Source: Pseudomonas sp. G.S.17
Lineage (GTDB): Bacteria; Pseudomonadota; Gammaproteobacteria; Pseudomonadales; Pseudomonadaceae
Reading direction: 5' to 3'
DNA: 64,000 nucleotides
NCBI RefSeq assembly: GCF_038096165.1
Contig: NZ_CP151076.1
Coordinates: forward strand, 186,001 to 250,000
Shown: positions 55,731-64,000 of the stretch, in pieces
How the letters are laid out: each line of letters opens with the position of its first letter
How positions within the stretch are numbered: position 1 is the first letter of the stretch
Translations under genes and position numbers: made by a program
The notes under the pieces: generated by a model
The model's database searches: none
The model's input: only the letters and a program-made list of their open reading frames with translations
What the model was told of the DNA's origin: nothing

Positions 55731-57497
55731 TTGAGCATGGACAATCTGACCCTGCAGTACTTTGACGCCGAAATGCGCTATCTGCGTGAGGCGGGCAAGG
55801 AGTTCGCAGAAGCTTTTCCGGACCGGGCAGCGCAGCTGAACCTGGACAAGCCGGGAGCACACGATCCTTACGTGGAGCGCCTGTTCGAAGGTTTTGCCTT
55901 CTTGATGGGGCGGCTGCGCGAGAAACTGGATGATGACCTGCCGGAGCTGACCGAAGGCTTGGTCAGTCTGTTGTGGCCGCATTATTTGCGCACTATTCCG
56001 TCGCTATCGATTGTCGAGTTGACTCCTGAACTTGAACACATCAAGCGTAGTGAGCCGATCGGCCAGGGCTTCGAAGTGCTGTCGCAACCTATTGGGCCGC
56101 ATCAGACACGTTGCTCCTACACTACTACTCAGGATTTAACGCTGCAGCCGATCACTCTGGAATCGGTACGGCATGCCCACGAACCGGACGGCCGTTCGCT
56201 GCTCAGGCTGCGTTTCAATTGCGGTTTGTTGGCTGACTGGGGCCAGGTCGATCTGAGTAACCTTCCGTTGTATCTGAACGCTGGCGCGCCGCTGGCCAGT
56301 GCGCTGCACCAGGCGCTGACCCTGAATGCTCAAACCTTGTACGTGCGGTTCCCTGAACTGGATCGTCAGCGGCTGGCAGGCCATTTTGCGCCGAAGGGTT
56401 TTGCCGAGGCGGATCGCTTATGGCCCAAGGGCGACAGCGCTTTCAGCGGTTATCAGTTGCTGCTGGAGTATTTCACCTTTCGCGAAAAATTCATGTTCGT
56501 CACCCTCTGCGGGCTGGAACAGCTAAAGCTGCCACCCGCAACGCCCTGGTTTGAACTTGAAGTGGTGCTAAGTGAGCCGTGGCCCCATGCGTTCAATCTG
56601 AGCGCAGAACACATCCGTCTGCACGCCGTACCCGTGATCAATCTGTTTCCGCTGGAAGCCGATCCGCTCACCATCGATCCGTTGCAAACCGACTACCTGC
56701 TTCGCCCCATGCGGCTACAGGACGGCCATATCGAAATTTATTCGGTGGATAAGGTCACGGCGGCAAAGAACGCGGAGCGCCATGACTATGTGCCGTTCAC
56801 CAGCTTCAGGCACAAGGGCGGCATGCTCCGCGACGAAGCACCCGAGCGATACTTTCACACCCGCTTGAAGCGCGGCGCCAATGGACTGCACGACACCTGG
56901 CTGGTTTTGGGCGGCGAGGGTTTTGACAATGACCAGTTGCAGGTCAGCCAAAGCCTGTCTTTACGGCTCACCGGCACCCATGGCCAGTTACCGCGCAAGG
57001 CATTGCAAAGCACGTTGCTCGACACCGTCGTGCAATCCAACCAGTTTGGTTTGCGGGTGCGCAACCTGTGTGCCCCGACTTTGCCTTGCTACCCGCCGAA
57101 CCGGGATCGGTTTCATTGGCGAGTGCTGAGTCACCTGGGCTCTAATTTTCTGCCGATGCTCGACAGCGCGGAGGTGCTGCGCGGTACTTTGGCGCTTTAC
57201 GACTGGACGCACAGTGAGCTGAATCGGCGTCGCCTGGCGGCGATAGTCGAGGTCAAGCATCACCTGATCCAGCGCTTCGAGAAAGGGTTCCTGCTACGAG
57301 GCGTGGATATCGAGATCACCCTGGACGCAAATGGTTTTTCCGGCGAGGGCGACATCAGCCTGTTCGGCGAAATGCTTAACCGCTTCTTTGCGCTGTATGC
57401 AGATATCCACTTGTACAACCAGCTCACGCTGATATTGCAACCAACAGGAAAATGCCTGCGATGGAACGAGAATCACAGTCAGCGTATTCCCGGCTGA
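55731..57497 (+). CDS. tssF: T6SS baseplate protein TssF
   Basis: Wedge subunit that forms a heterotrimer with TssG. The 588 residues start with the family hallmark LTLQYFDAEMRYLREAGKEFAE and DPYVERLFEGFAFLMGRLREKLDDDLPELTE. The middle includes KAERHDYVPFTSF-like strands (residues 340-355), and the end DISLFGEMLNRFFALYADIHLYNQL is typical. TTG at 55731 has AAGGA 8 nt before it; ATG at 55737 is the alternative, two codons in. It overlaps tssG by 46 bp. Confidence 0.95.
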   Translation: MSMDNLTLQYFDAEMRYLREAGKEFAEAFPDRAAQLNLDKPGAHDPYVERLFEGFAFLMGRLREKLDDDLPELTEGLVSLLWPHYLRTIPSLSIVELTPELEHIKRSEPIGQGFEVLSQPIGPHQTRCSYTTTQDLTLQPITLESVRHAHEPDGRSLLRLRFNCGLLADWGQVDLSNLPLYLNAGAPLASALHQALTLNAQTLYVRFPELDRQRLAGHFAPKGFAEADRLWPKGDSAFSGYQLLLEYFTFREKFMFVTLCGLEQLKLPPATPWFELEVVLSEPWPHAFNLSAEHIRLHAVPVINLFPLEADPLTIDPLQTDYLLRPMRLQDGHIEIYSVDKVTAAKNAERHDYVPFTSFRHKGGMLRDEAPERYFHTRLKRGANGLHDTWLVLGGEGFDNDQLQVSQSLSLRLTGTHGQLPRKALQSTLLDTVVQSNQFGLRVRNLCAPTLPCYPPNRDRFHWRVLSHLGSNFLPMLDSAEVLRGTLALYDWTHSELNRRRLAAIVEVKHHLIQRFEKGFLLRGVDIEITLDANGFSGEGDISLFGEMLNRFFALYADIHLYNQLTLILQPTGKCLRWNENHSQRIPG

Positions 57498-58558
57498 AGA
57501 CTTCCGGTTTACTGGAGGCGCTGAAAGCTCGGGTGACGGAAGCCAATCTGTATCGCTTCTGCCAACTGCTGGAACAGGCTTTGCCGAACCATCCGCCGCT
57601 GGGCAGCACGACGCATCCTGCGGATGACCCGGTACGCTTTCGGCCCGACCCCGGCATGGGATTTCCTGTCAGCGAACTGAAAGGAATCGAAACCAGCGGC
57701 GTTCACCCACAACGTCCGGCCACTGTGCGCACCCGTCTACTTGGTCTGTACGGGGTCGACTCTCCGTTGCCGACTGCTTATCTGGATGACATCGCCCAGC
57801 GCCGGGAAGGCCACGAAGCGCTGGAAGCTTTCCTCGATATTTTCAACCATCGGATTTTCACCCAGTTCTATCGCATCTGGCGCAAGTACTCGTATCCGGC
57901 GACGTTCGAGGCTGGAGGCAGCGATGCAACATCGCAGTGCTTGCTGGGGTTGATCGGCCTGGGGATTCCCGGAACCGCCAAACAGATCGCGACGCCGATA
58001 TCACGCTTTTTGGCGCTACTGAGCGTGATGCGTCTGCCTACCCGCAACGCCGAAGGCATTGTCGCGCTGGTCAAGTTGCTGGCACCCAATACTCAGGCGC
58101 GGGTTACACCGCACTGGCCGCAGAAAGTTCTTTTGGCGCAGCCCGCCAGCCTTTCGTCCAGTCATCCCGTGCGTCTGTCGCAAGGTATGCCGTTGGGCAG
58201 CGTTGGCTATGACGCCAACAGCCAGCTTCATCTGGCGCTGTTCACTGAAGATTTGAACGAAGCTCGCGATTGGCTGCCCGGTGCTCAGTTGCACAGCGAC
58301 TTGTTAGTGCTGTTGCGCGTGTACCTCGGTTGGCGTTGCACCGCAATGCTGCAGTTATCGCTGCCAGTGAACAGCCTGCCGAAGCCGGTTCTGGGCGGCG
58401 CGCCAGTTCTGCTCGGCATGACCTGTGTCCTCGGCCTGGGCGGTGAAGCCCGGCAGGTCGCGGAACACGACAAAATCACAATCAATCTGGGCCGCTATCA
58501 AGGTCTTTCAAACAACCCAAAGAACAGGGAGGTGCAGCATGTCGCGTACCGTTTTTAA
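57452..58558 (+). CDS. tssG: T6SS baseplate protein TssG
   Basis: Baseplate wedge partner of TssF. The 368 residues show NLYRFCQLLEQALP near the start, RFRPDPGMGFPVSEL, LLGLYGVDSPLPTAYLDDIA and LEAFLDIFNHRIFTQFYRIW, all strong TssG landmarks. The end has HDKITINLGRYQGL. The start lies within tssF; ATG at 57452 is directly after AGGAA, and the ATG at 57461 is also possible. The end overlaps tssJ by 20 bp. Confidence 0.94.
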   Translation: MPAMERESQSAYSRLKTSGLLEALKARVTEANLYRFCQLLEQALPNHPPLGSTTHPADDPVRFRPDPGMGFPVSELKGIETSGVHPQRPATVRTRLLGLYGVDSPLPTAYLDDIAQRREGHEALEAFLDIFNHRIFTQFYRIWRKYSYPATFEAGGSDATSQCLLGLIGLGIPGTAKQIATPISRFLALLSVMRLPTRNAEGIVALVKLLAPNTQARVTPHWPQKVLLAQPASLSSSHPVRLSQGMPLGSVGYDANSQLHLALFTEDLNEARDWLPGAQLHSDLLVLLRVYLGWRCTAMLQLSLPVNSLPKPVLGGAPVLLGMTCVLGLGGEARQVAEHDKITINLGRYQGLSNNPKNREVQHVAYRF

Positions 58559-59075
58559 CTCAGTGGCGTTGCTTGCGCTCGGCGCACTGCTTGGCGGCTG
58601 TGGGCTGACGCAGAAAGTCACAGAATCCACCGCATCCATGACCAAGGCAGTTTTCTACAAACAGGTAAAAAACCTGCATCTGGACTTCAGCGGCCGCTCA
58701 TCAGCTAACACTGATGAGACGGATATGACTGTGTTGTCAGTGCCGACGCTGGTGCGGGTTTACCAGCTGCGCGATAACAAGGCCGTGGAGCGCGCCGACT
58801 ACGACAAGCTAGTGAGCAATGACGATAACGCCTTGGTCGGTGATGTTCTGGACAAGCGTGCAGTGGTGGTGAAACCGGAGGAGGGCGCGCAACTGAATGT
58901 TCCCATGAACGAGGATGCTCAGTTTGTCGTGGTGGTAGCGCTGTTCCGCGAGCCCGATACCAAATTAAATGCGTGGCGCCTCACGCTGACCCGCGACGAC
59001 CTGGACCCGGATCGGGCGCGAGTCATCGAGTTGAGAGACAGCCAACTGACTCTGCGACCGTTGGCGAAGGAATGA
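58539..59075 (+). CDS. tssJ: T6SS outer-membrane lipoprotein TssJ
   Basis: Lipid-anchored outer-membrane protein that binds the C-terminus of TssM. The 178 residues have a signal peptide with lipobox LLGGC (Cys about residue 21). The mature part contains SVPTLVRVYQLRDN and NEDAQFVVVVALFREPD, as in other TssJ proteins of transthyretin-like fold. GGGAGG precedes the ATG at 58539; the frame from 58425 lies wholly within tssG and is rejected. Confidence 0.93.
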   Translation: MSRTVFNSVALLALGALLGGCGLTQKVTESTASMTKAVFYKQVKNLHLDFSGRSSANTDETDMTVLSVPTLVRVYQLRDNKAVERADYDKLVSNDDNALVGDVLDKRAVVVKPEEGAQLNVPMNEDAQFVVVVALFREPDTKLNAWRLTLTRDDLDPDRARVIELRDSQLTLRPLAKE

Positions 59076-59078
59076 GCG

Positions 59079-59519
59079 ATGAATGAGCCCAATCCTTCGC
59101 TTTACGAAATGCTTCTACAGAACTTCGATGGCGAATTGGACATGCATAAAGTCAGCGAAGAGGATCAGTCCACGTTGTCGATTCTCGATAATTTGCAGCG
59201 GGTCCTCAACAGCCGAGCCGGTACGCTCAGTCACTTGCCAGATTACGGTTTGCCGGACATGGGCACGGTCCTGCAAGGCTTGCCCGCCACAGCGCATGGG
59301 CTGATGAGCTCAATGACTGACACTCTGCTGAAGTACGAGCCACGCCTTGCGGCAGTGAATATCCAAATGCTGCCGCAGACTCTGCCAGGGCATTTGGAAT
59401 ACTCCCTTGATGTGCAGATGAAAGGAGGCCAGTGGCTGAATTTCGGCACAACGCTAGCCCCCGAAGGCCGAGCTCTGGTGCGTCACTTGAAGCGCCAGAA
59501 CTATTTGTCGAAACCCTGA
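59079..59519 (+). CDS. tssE: T6SS baseplate protein TssE (gp25-like)
   Basis: Gp25-like wedge subunit that helps start sheath polymerisation. The 146 residues include SILDNLQRVLNSRAGTLSH, LPDYGLPDM and the conserved region KYEPRLAAVNIQML, with the Glu-Arg pair of the lysozyme-like family. GAAGGA precedes the ATG, 3 bp after the tssJ stop. Confidence 0.94.
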   Translation: MNEPNPSLYEMLLQNFDGELDMHKVSEEDQSTLSILDNLQRVLNSRAGTLSHLPDYGLPDMGTVLQGLPATAHGLMSSMTDTLLKYEPRLAAVNIQMLPQTLPGHLEYSLDVQMKGGQWLNFGTTLAPEGRALVRHLKRQNYLSKP

Positions 59520-59542
59520 GCCTGCCATAGAAGGAAAGCGGG

Positions 59543-60694
59543 ATGACCGCGTTGTTTGAAATGCGAATCCGCGTCGGCGGCGATCCGCGCGAATTTAGTG
59601 AGTTTTTAACGCTATGCGACGAGCTCGCCAAGCTGAATCACCCGGCTTGTCCCGATGTGGATTGGGCCAAGGTGGAGCAGCTGTGTTTGACATTGTTTGA
59701 AAGAAACGGGGCGGAAGTACAAACCGTTGCCTACTTCGCGCTGGCGCGTAGCTACCTGCATGGGCTGGAGGGAATGACGGAAGGGGTGACATTGATAGAG
59801 GCGCTTGGCCGTGAATGGTCGTATTTATGGCCGCCAATGTCATCGGTACGCGTGGATATCCTGGCTTGGTTGTTCGCGCAGCTGCAACCGCTGCTGCGCA
59901 GTATGGATACGGGGCCGCGAAGCGTACCGGCGCTCATTCAGCTTGACGCCAAACTAGAGCGCCTAAATAGACTGTTGCTGCGGGAGGTTGAATTTCCAAT
60001 AGTCACGCTGGCGTCCCTGCGTCAGCAAGTCAGCAATCTGATGTACCGATTGGAGCGAAACGCTGTCGCGGGGCAACCGGTATTGCAAATGACAAGGGCT
60101 CCCGAACCAGCCTTTGTGATGCCTGTTGTCATCTTGCCAACCCCCCGCCTTCCCGAGGTTCCGGCTTTAGCGCTTGAAACAACGCGGCGTCGTACGGGTT
60201 GGTGGCTATTGGCACTGGCTGCTGTACTGGCGATTGCGAGTTGGGTAGGTTGGAAAACATGGTTAGCCAGCCCGGAAAGCGACGGATCTACAAGCCTTGT
60301 GAGTATCTTCAAGCAGGAGCAGACGATTCCCGATCCTTTGCATCTGGACAGCCTTTCGCTGTTCGATGCAGGCAAAGCGGAACTCAAGCCTGACTCCGAC
60401 AAGGTGCTGATCAATGCGCTGCTGGCTATCAAATCGCGGCCCGGCTGGTTGATCGTCATCGTCGGCCATACCGATGCCACGGGCGATCCTCAGCAAAACC
60501 TCCAACTGTCGCAAGCGCGGGCCTCTGCGGTGCGTGACTGGTTGCAGCGCGTCGGTGAGATCCCTTCCGGTTGCTTCGCTGTTCAGGGTGTTGCCGCCAG
60601 CCTGCCCATCGCCAGCAATGACACCGAGGCGGGTCGCATTGCTAATCGTCGGGTCGATATCCGTCTGGTTCCACAAACGGGGGGCTGTGGGTAG
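59543..60694 (+). CDS. ImpA_N-TM-OmpA fusion protein of the T6SS
   Basis: A 383-residue protein. The N-terminal 190 residues resemble the ImpA_N domain of TssA (FALARSYLHGLEGMTEGVTLI and REWSYLWPPMSSVRVD). A Pro-rich linker leads to one membrane helix (about 219-240). The C-terminal 115 residues form an OmpA-like domain (VIVGHTDATGDPQQN, LSQARASAVRDW, EAGRIANRRVDIRLV). The ImpA_N part should be cytoplasmic and the OmpA part periplasmic, so it could tie the sheath baseplate to the cell wall. VasL-type proteins are a related idea. GAAGGA precedes the ATG. It ends the T6SS operon. Confidence 0.8.
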   Translation: MTALFEMRIRVGGDPREFSEFLTLCDELAKLNHPACPDVDWAKVEQLCLTLFERNGAEVQTVAYFALARSYLHGLEGMTEGVTLIEALGREWSYLWPPMSSVRVDILAWLFAQLQPLLRSMDTGPRSVPALIQLDAKLERLNRLLLREVEFPIVTLASLRQQVSNLMYRLERNAVAGQPVLQMTRAPEPAFVMPVVILPTPRLPEVPALALETTRRRTGWWLLALAAVLAIASWVGWKTWLASPESDGSTSLVSIFKQEQTIPDPLHLDSLSLFDAGKAELKPDSDKVLINALLAIKSRPGWLIVIVGHTDATGDPQQNLQLSQARASAVRDWLQRVGEIPSGCFAVQGVAASLPIASNDTEAGRIANRRVDIRLVPQTGGCG

Positions 60695-61071
60695 TCCGCT
60701 CAATTTGGTCCCTCGTTCCCCTCTACTACTTCTGCTCGCGTACCCAAGCCACCTTGGCTAGGTGCGTGAGCAGATCCATCACCGCCCGCGAACTGCGCGA
60801 TGCGTTCAGTACCGTGCCCATCGGCCGCATGCAGTTCTGATCGCCGATCCCGGCACTTGGTCTGTAAATCAACTACGCGCTATTAATATTTTTCCTACTT
60901 TATGTCAGGACTTTTCAAGTTTTGTCCGGGTATTGCTGTGTCAGAAATTTCCCTACAACTAAGTATTGGGGACTACGTAATCCTAGGAATTTTCCGACTT
61001 TTTAATATTCCTTATTCCCTTAAAGTTCCGCCGCTGTTGATAACCCCTAAAAAACTACCCAGGAAAGTGCT
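60695..61071. other. Gap after the T6SS operon, with AT-rich promoter region
   Basis: The first 145 bp keep an open frame that ends RELRDAFSTVPIGRMQF at 60840, with no start or ribosome site; it may be a gene remnant, family unknown. From about 60870 to 61060 the DNA turns A+T-rich and should hold the promoter of the lipoprotein gene. I see no clear terminator for the operon. Confidence 0.4.
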
Positions 61072-61527
61072 ATGAAAAAGCTATGGATGTCTGCTGCGAT
61101 TGCGACCTTGATTGCGACCACCAGCGGCTGCGTCAGCTACAACATGAGTCAGCCAAGTGCGCCGTTGGAAGGCGTTGTCAAAAGTGATCTGAAAGCAGAC
61201 GTCAAGGTTGGCGAAACCATCAGTGGTCAATCGTCCACCAATATCCTGTTCAACTTCTTTGCCTTTGGTGGCGACACTCAATTCGCGGACGGCGTGGTGT
61301 ATGGCGCTGGCGGCGGTGGTGGCGGTGCATTGGGCGGCCTGGGTCTGCCAATTCCTGATCCGGTCGCACAAGCCAAGGCGGCTGCAGCCTACAAGGCTGT
61401 TAAGTCTTCGGGCGCCGACCTGATCGTTGCGCCTCGTTATGAAGTGAACGTCAAAGACTACTTCATCTTCAAGAAGGTCGACGTCAAGGTGACTGGCAAC
61501 AAAGGCAGCATCAGCAGCATCCGCTGA
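61072..61527 (+). CDS. Small glycine-rich lipoprotein
   Basis: A 151-residue probable lipoprotein (basic MKK, hydrophobic 4-17, lipobox TSGC near residue 20). The middle has an unusual Gly run (VYGAGGGGGGALGGLGLPIP), then AYKAVKSSGADLIVAPRYEVNV and a final strand region with KVTGNKGSISSI. AGGAAA precedes the ATG. I do not recognise a named family or function. It follows the T6SS operon but has its own A+T-rich promoter region. Confidence 0.75.
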   Translation: MKKLWMSAAIATLIATTSGCVSYNMSQPSAPLEGVVKSDLKADVKVGETISGQSSTNILFNFFAFGGDTQFADGVVYGAGGGGGGALGGLGLPIPDPVAQAKAAAAYKAVKSSGADLIVAPRYEVNVKDYFIFKKVDVKVTGNKGSISSIR

Positions 61528-61734
61528 TTCCTGTTTGATCCGTTGAACCCCGGGCAAGCGCCATTCCTTCTCAGCATGGCGCTTTGCTTATCGCTGAAAA
61601 TAGTGACCGATCAGTCACGTTATTGCCGCTATCTTCGCCGAACAGGAATGCATTTTCCTGCTGAAGTGCATCATGCGAACCGCTACACTGCTGCGCCGGT
61701 TGCTCCGACCGGAACTCTCTACCGAGGCAGTGTC

Positions 61735-62112
61735 ATGAAGTTTCGTTTTCTACTCTGGATGCTGGGCCTGTTGATGTCTCGGGCCAGTCGCAGCAATCCT
61801 GCGTTTCAACAACAGTTGGCCGGCAAGGCGCTGACTTTTCAGCTGCAAACCTTCGATGGCAAGGTGGCGCGGCATTTCGTGGTCAGCGACCAGCGCATCA
61901 CCAGCCGTGCCGGTACCGTTGCTGAACCTGCGTTCGCCATTTGTTTCAAGGATGCCGCTTTCGGATTCGCCACACTGCAGGCCAAGAACAAGCAGTTGGC
62001 GTTCATGAAGGGTATTCAGGATCAGGATATCCAGATCAAGGGCAATCCCGGTCTGGTGATCTGGTTTCAGGGCTTGATGAAGTACCTGAAGCCGAGGAAG
62101 AAGAAGGTTTAG
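61735..62112 (+). CDS. SCP2 sterol-binding-domain protein
   Basis: A 125-residue protein with one hydrophobic N-terminal stretch (MKFRFLLWMLGLLMS) and an SCP2-like body. The pattern of strands (LTFQLQTFDGKVARHFVVSD, RAGTVAEPAFAICFKD) and the closing helix (NPGLVIWFQGLMKYLKPRKKK) fit small lipid-binding proteins of this fold. The basic tail is usual in Pseudomonas members. GAGGC precedes the ATG at 61735; the frame from 61543 is rejected. Ligand unknown. Confidence 0.72.
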   Translation: MKFRFLLWMLGLLMSRASRSNPAFQQQLAGKALTFQLQTFDGKVARHFVVSDQRITSRAGTVAEPAFAICFKDAAFGFATLQAKNKQLAFMKGIQDQDIQIKGNPGLVIWFQGLMKYLKPRKKKV

Positions 62113-62127
62113 CAGGTGCTCGTTTCT

Positions 62128-62231
62128 GTAGGGCCGGATTTATCCGGGAGCGGACCGGATTGATCGCGAGATGCTTTCCTGACACAACTCGGTGTCATGG
62201 CTGACGCCTTCGCGAATAAATTCGCTCCTAC
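62128..62231. repeat. REP-like pair between the SCP2 and DUF4105 genes
   Basis: GTAGGGCCGGATTTATCCGG resembles a REP arm with its own palindrome, followed about 60 bp later by CGCCTTCGCGAATAAATTCGC and CTCCTAC, of another common REP type. Two different REP families seem joined here. Confidence 0.55.
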
Positions 62232-62257
62232 GAACTCAGTGTTTCGCCTGCAAACAC

Positions 62258-64000
62258 TCAAGGCAATTCCAGCCCGCCCGCCGCTTTATGCAGCGCCCGC
62301 AGGTGCTCGCCCAGTTGTTTGAGGTTGGCTTCGTTGGCGGCGATTTCCGCGGCGCGTTCGGGTTCGAGCAGGGCGCGGACTTCTTTGTCGAGGTCACCGC
62401 TCAGGCGTTGGAGCTGTTTCTGGCGTTGGCCACTTTCATCTTCCAGGCGTTTCCATTCCGCTGCTTGCGGCAAGCCATAGCCGCCACTGTCCAGCAGTTC
62501 CGCCGGTCGACTCAGGAAGCCACTGCTGGCGAGGATTTCCTGCAGCGTTTGGGTGGCTTTGGAGACGCTGCCGTCTTTTTGTTCACGCGCGCTCAGGTAG
62601 CGTTGCTTGACCTCATCCTGAGCGGTCAGCAATTGCCGACGCAGGCTGGCTTGTTCAAGCAACAGCATTGCCGCGCTGCTCTGCAGATCAGCCTTGGCGA
62701 ACCACGGTTTGCGCTCCTGAGCAGGCAGCGACAGCCAGTCTTCGACCGTGGTCTGTTTAATGGGCAGGCGCTTGCGCACGACTTCGAACATCGCTTGATA
62801 GCGGTCGCGGTAGGAGTCAAAGCGATAGCCCCGGCGCAAGGCTTCCTTGGGGTCGTCCAGCACGCTGGTGTCCGCCAGTCCGCGCCCTTTCAACACTTCC
62901 AGCAAGCCGTTGGGCAGGATGCTGTCCAGATCGCCAAGCCGTGGGTTATGGGTGCCGCTGCGTAACAGCTTGAGGTTTTCCACGGCGCAGTTATTGGAGA
63001 TGAAGAAGTAATTGCCGTCGTAGCTCCAGTGCATTTCGGCCGCGTGCTGCACCAGTCCTTCGATTTCCGGGCGAGACAATTTGAGCGGCACCGAGGCCAG
63101 GCTGCGCAGTTCGGTCTTGGTGTATTCGTCGATGACCTGACCCAGCGGCAACACGAATAGCCGTGATGGATAAGCGCCCATCAAGCCATCCCAGCTCGAC
63201 AACTGCACGTCGCCGACGAATGCTCGATAGGACAACACCAGATGCTGGTCCAGATCCAGTCGGCAGTCGGGCCCACGCGGACGACCCGGTTTGCAGATCA
63301 CCAGACGCAGCATGCTGTGGCCCCAACGGCTCATCATGTTCTGGTTGGCTTCGGCCAGCAGGTAGTCGACCTCGTAGACGCGCTCGGGATCAAGCTTGCC
63401 CAACGGCTGGCGACCGAAGTCGCTGCCGGCGTTCAGGTACGGGTAGAACGTCGGGCAAGCGTCTTTCGCCTTGGGTGCCCAGCCGAAGTGCTGCTTGTAG
63501 TAGTCGTACAGCGCCGGGCGGCGGCAGGCGTAGGCCGGATCAAGCAGGAAATACTCCATGTTGACCGCGACGAACTCCAGCGGGCTGGTGGTTTCGTAGA
63601 TGTCCGGGCTGCGCGCGACCTGGCCATTGTGCTGTTCGCGCTCGCCTCGACGACCAACGTATTGCGGCCAGCCGGCTAGGTCCAGCAGGCGCGGGTCGTC
63701 GCTGAGGGTGAAGCGCCGATCGGTTTCGCCCCGGCAGTCTTCCGGCAGGCCGACTTTGCCCAGGGTGTTGCTGCGTCGCGAGCATTTGATAATCAGTGAG
63801 CGCTGCGGGGCTTGCCAGAGTCGGGCGCGATCATAAACGTGGGTCAGCTCATGCAGCACGGTCGCAAGCATTTCGTTACGCACGGTGCCGTGAGGGCGAT
63901 TGGTTTTCGCGGTGGCAGCCGAGCCGTCAGTGAGACCGGCCAGCAGACTGCTGTTGAGGTCCAATCGATAAGGCCCGGATGCCTGGCCATAGGCGTTGGT
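62258..64000 (-). CDS. DUF4105 protein with HExxH motif, 5' end cut off
   Basis: The frame is open from 62258 to the right edge, giving 580 residues with the start missing. Early lies VLHELTHVYD, a zinc-protease-like HExxH motif. The middle holds a DUF4105-like core (GHSMLRLVICKPG with WGHS, then FFISNNCAVENLKLLR with NNC), which suggests a papain/NlpC-type His and Cys. The last 150 residues are helical and charged, coiled-coil-like. Such proteins are usually exported, but the signal peptide would be outside the window. Function unproven. The reading TNAYGQASGPYRLDLNSS continues past the edge, so the TTG at 63964 is not a start. Confidence 0.75.
   Translation of the reverse strand, partial: TNAYGQASGPYRLDLNSSLLAGLTDGSAATAKTNRPHGTVRNEMLATVLHELTHVYDRARLWQAPQRSLIIKCSRRSNTLGKVGLPEDCRGETDRRFTLSDDPRLLDLAGWPQYVGRRGEREQHNGQVARSPDIYETTSPLEFVAVNMEYFLLDPAYACRRPALYDYYKQHFGWAPKAKDACPTFYPYLNAGSDFGRQPLGKLDPERVYEVDYLLAEANQNMMSRWGHSMLRLVICKPGRPRGPDCRLDLDQHLVLSYRAFVGDVQLSSWDGLMGAYPSRLFVLPLGQVIDEYTKTELRSLASVPLKLSRPEIEGLVQHAAEMHWSYDGNYFFISNNCAVENLKLLRSGTHNPRLGDLDSILPNGLLEVLKGRGLADTSVLDDPKEALRRGYRFDSYRDRYQAMFEVVRKRLPIKQTTVEDWLSLPAQERKPWFAKADLQSSAAMLLLEQASLRRQLLTAQDEVKQRYLSAREQKDGSVSKATQTLQEILASSGFLSRPAELLDSGGYGLPQAAEWKRLEDESGQRQKQLQRLSGDLDKEVRALLEPERAAEIAANEANLKQLGEHLRALHKAAGGLELP

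Overview
The window is a stretch of Pseudomonas chromosome, most like the P. fluorescens/P. syringae side of the genus. The support is its high G+C, REP palindromes of the type seen in those species, and gene order I recognise from P. aeruginosa PAO1: aspA-purE-purK, then pstS-pstC-pstA-pstB-phoU, a CheY-type regulator, an M23 peptidase, a CorC-like protein, phoR-phoB, ubiA-ubiC, rubredoxin-rubredoxin reductase and an HU gene. No tRNA, rRNA, CRISPR array or intact insertion sequence was found.

Region by region. 1-12.7 kb is core metabolism: an AGCS amino-acid symporter (cut at the left edge), aspartate ammonia-lyase, a LysR regulator, a small secreted metzincin-like protein, purE-purK, a GlsB-type membrane protein, a DUF3299 protein, a hexose-6-phosphate mutarotase, an acyl-CoA thioesterase, an MHS transporter and a delta-60 repeat protein. 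12.8-25.7 kb is the phosphate-starvation locus, with Pho boxes before pstS, pstC and phoB. 25.8-29.7 kb holds a Y-x4-D repeat protein, ubiCA, rubredoxin with its reductase, and an HU-family gene.

29.7-31.3 kb is accessory. A 35-bp piece of the HU terminator is directly repeated around a small ORF. A second small gene has a long, strongly folded leader. About 400 bp of further folded, gene-free DNA precedes the next operon.

31.3-60.7 kb is one long, same-direction type VI secretion operon: tssB, tssC, tssK, tssL, an OmpA protein, hcp, clpV (tssH), vgrG, a large probable effector, three tandem FGE-sulfatase-like lipoproteins, a DUF3592 membrane protein, PAAR, a two-segment membrane protein, tssM, tssA, tssF, tssG, tssJ, tssE and an ImpA_N-TM-OmpA fusion. 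All core T6SS parts are present and look intact. The most novel part is the cargo module at 43.0-49.3 kb. It contains an unrecognised 749-residue protein with a hydrophobic centre, three lipoprotein genes starting exactly 1067 bp apart that lack the two FGE catalytic cysteines, and an inner-membrane DUF3592 protein. These look like a toxin with a layered or expanded immunity set. The window ends with a small lipoprotein, an SCP2-like protein and a DUF4105/HExxH protein cut by the right edge.

How the genes work together: PhoR-PhoB should drive pstS, pstCAB-phoU and phoBR through the Pho boxes, and PstSCAB-PhoU feeds back on PhoR. The T6SS genes build a contractile sheath (TssBC) on a baseplate (TssAEFGK) and membrane complex (TssJLM plus OmpA proteins). 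The sheath fires an Hcp-VgrG-PAAR needle and is recycled by ClpV.
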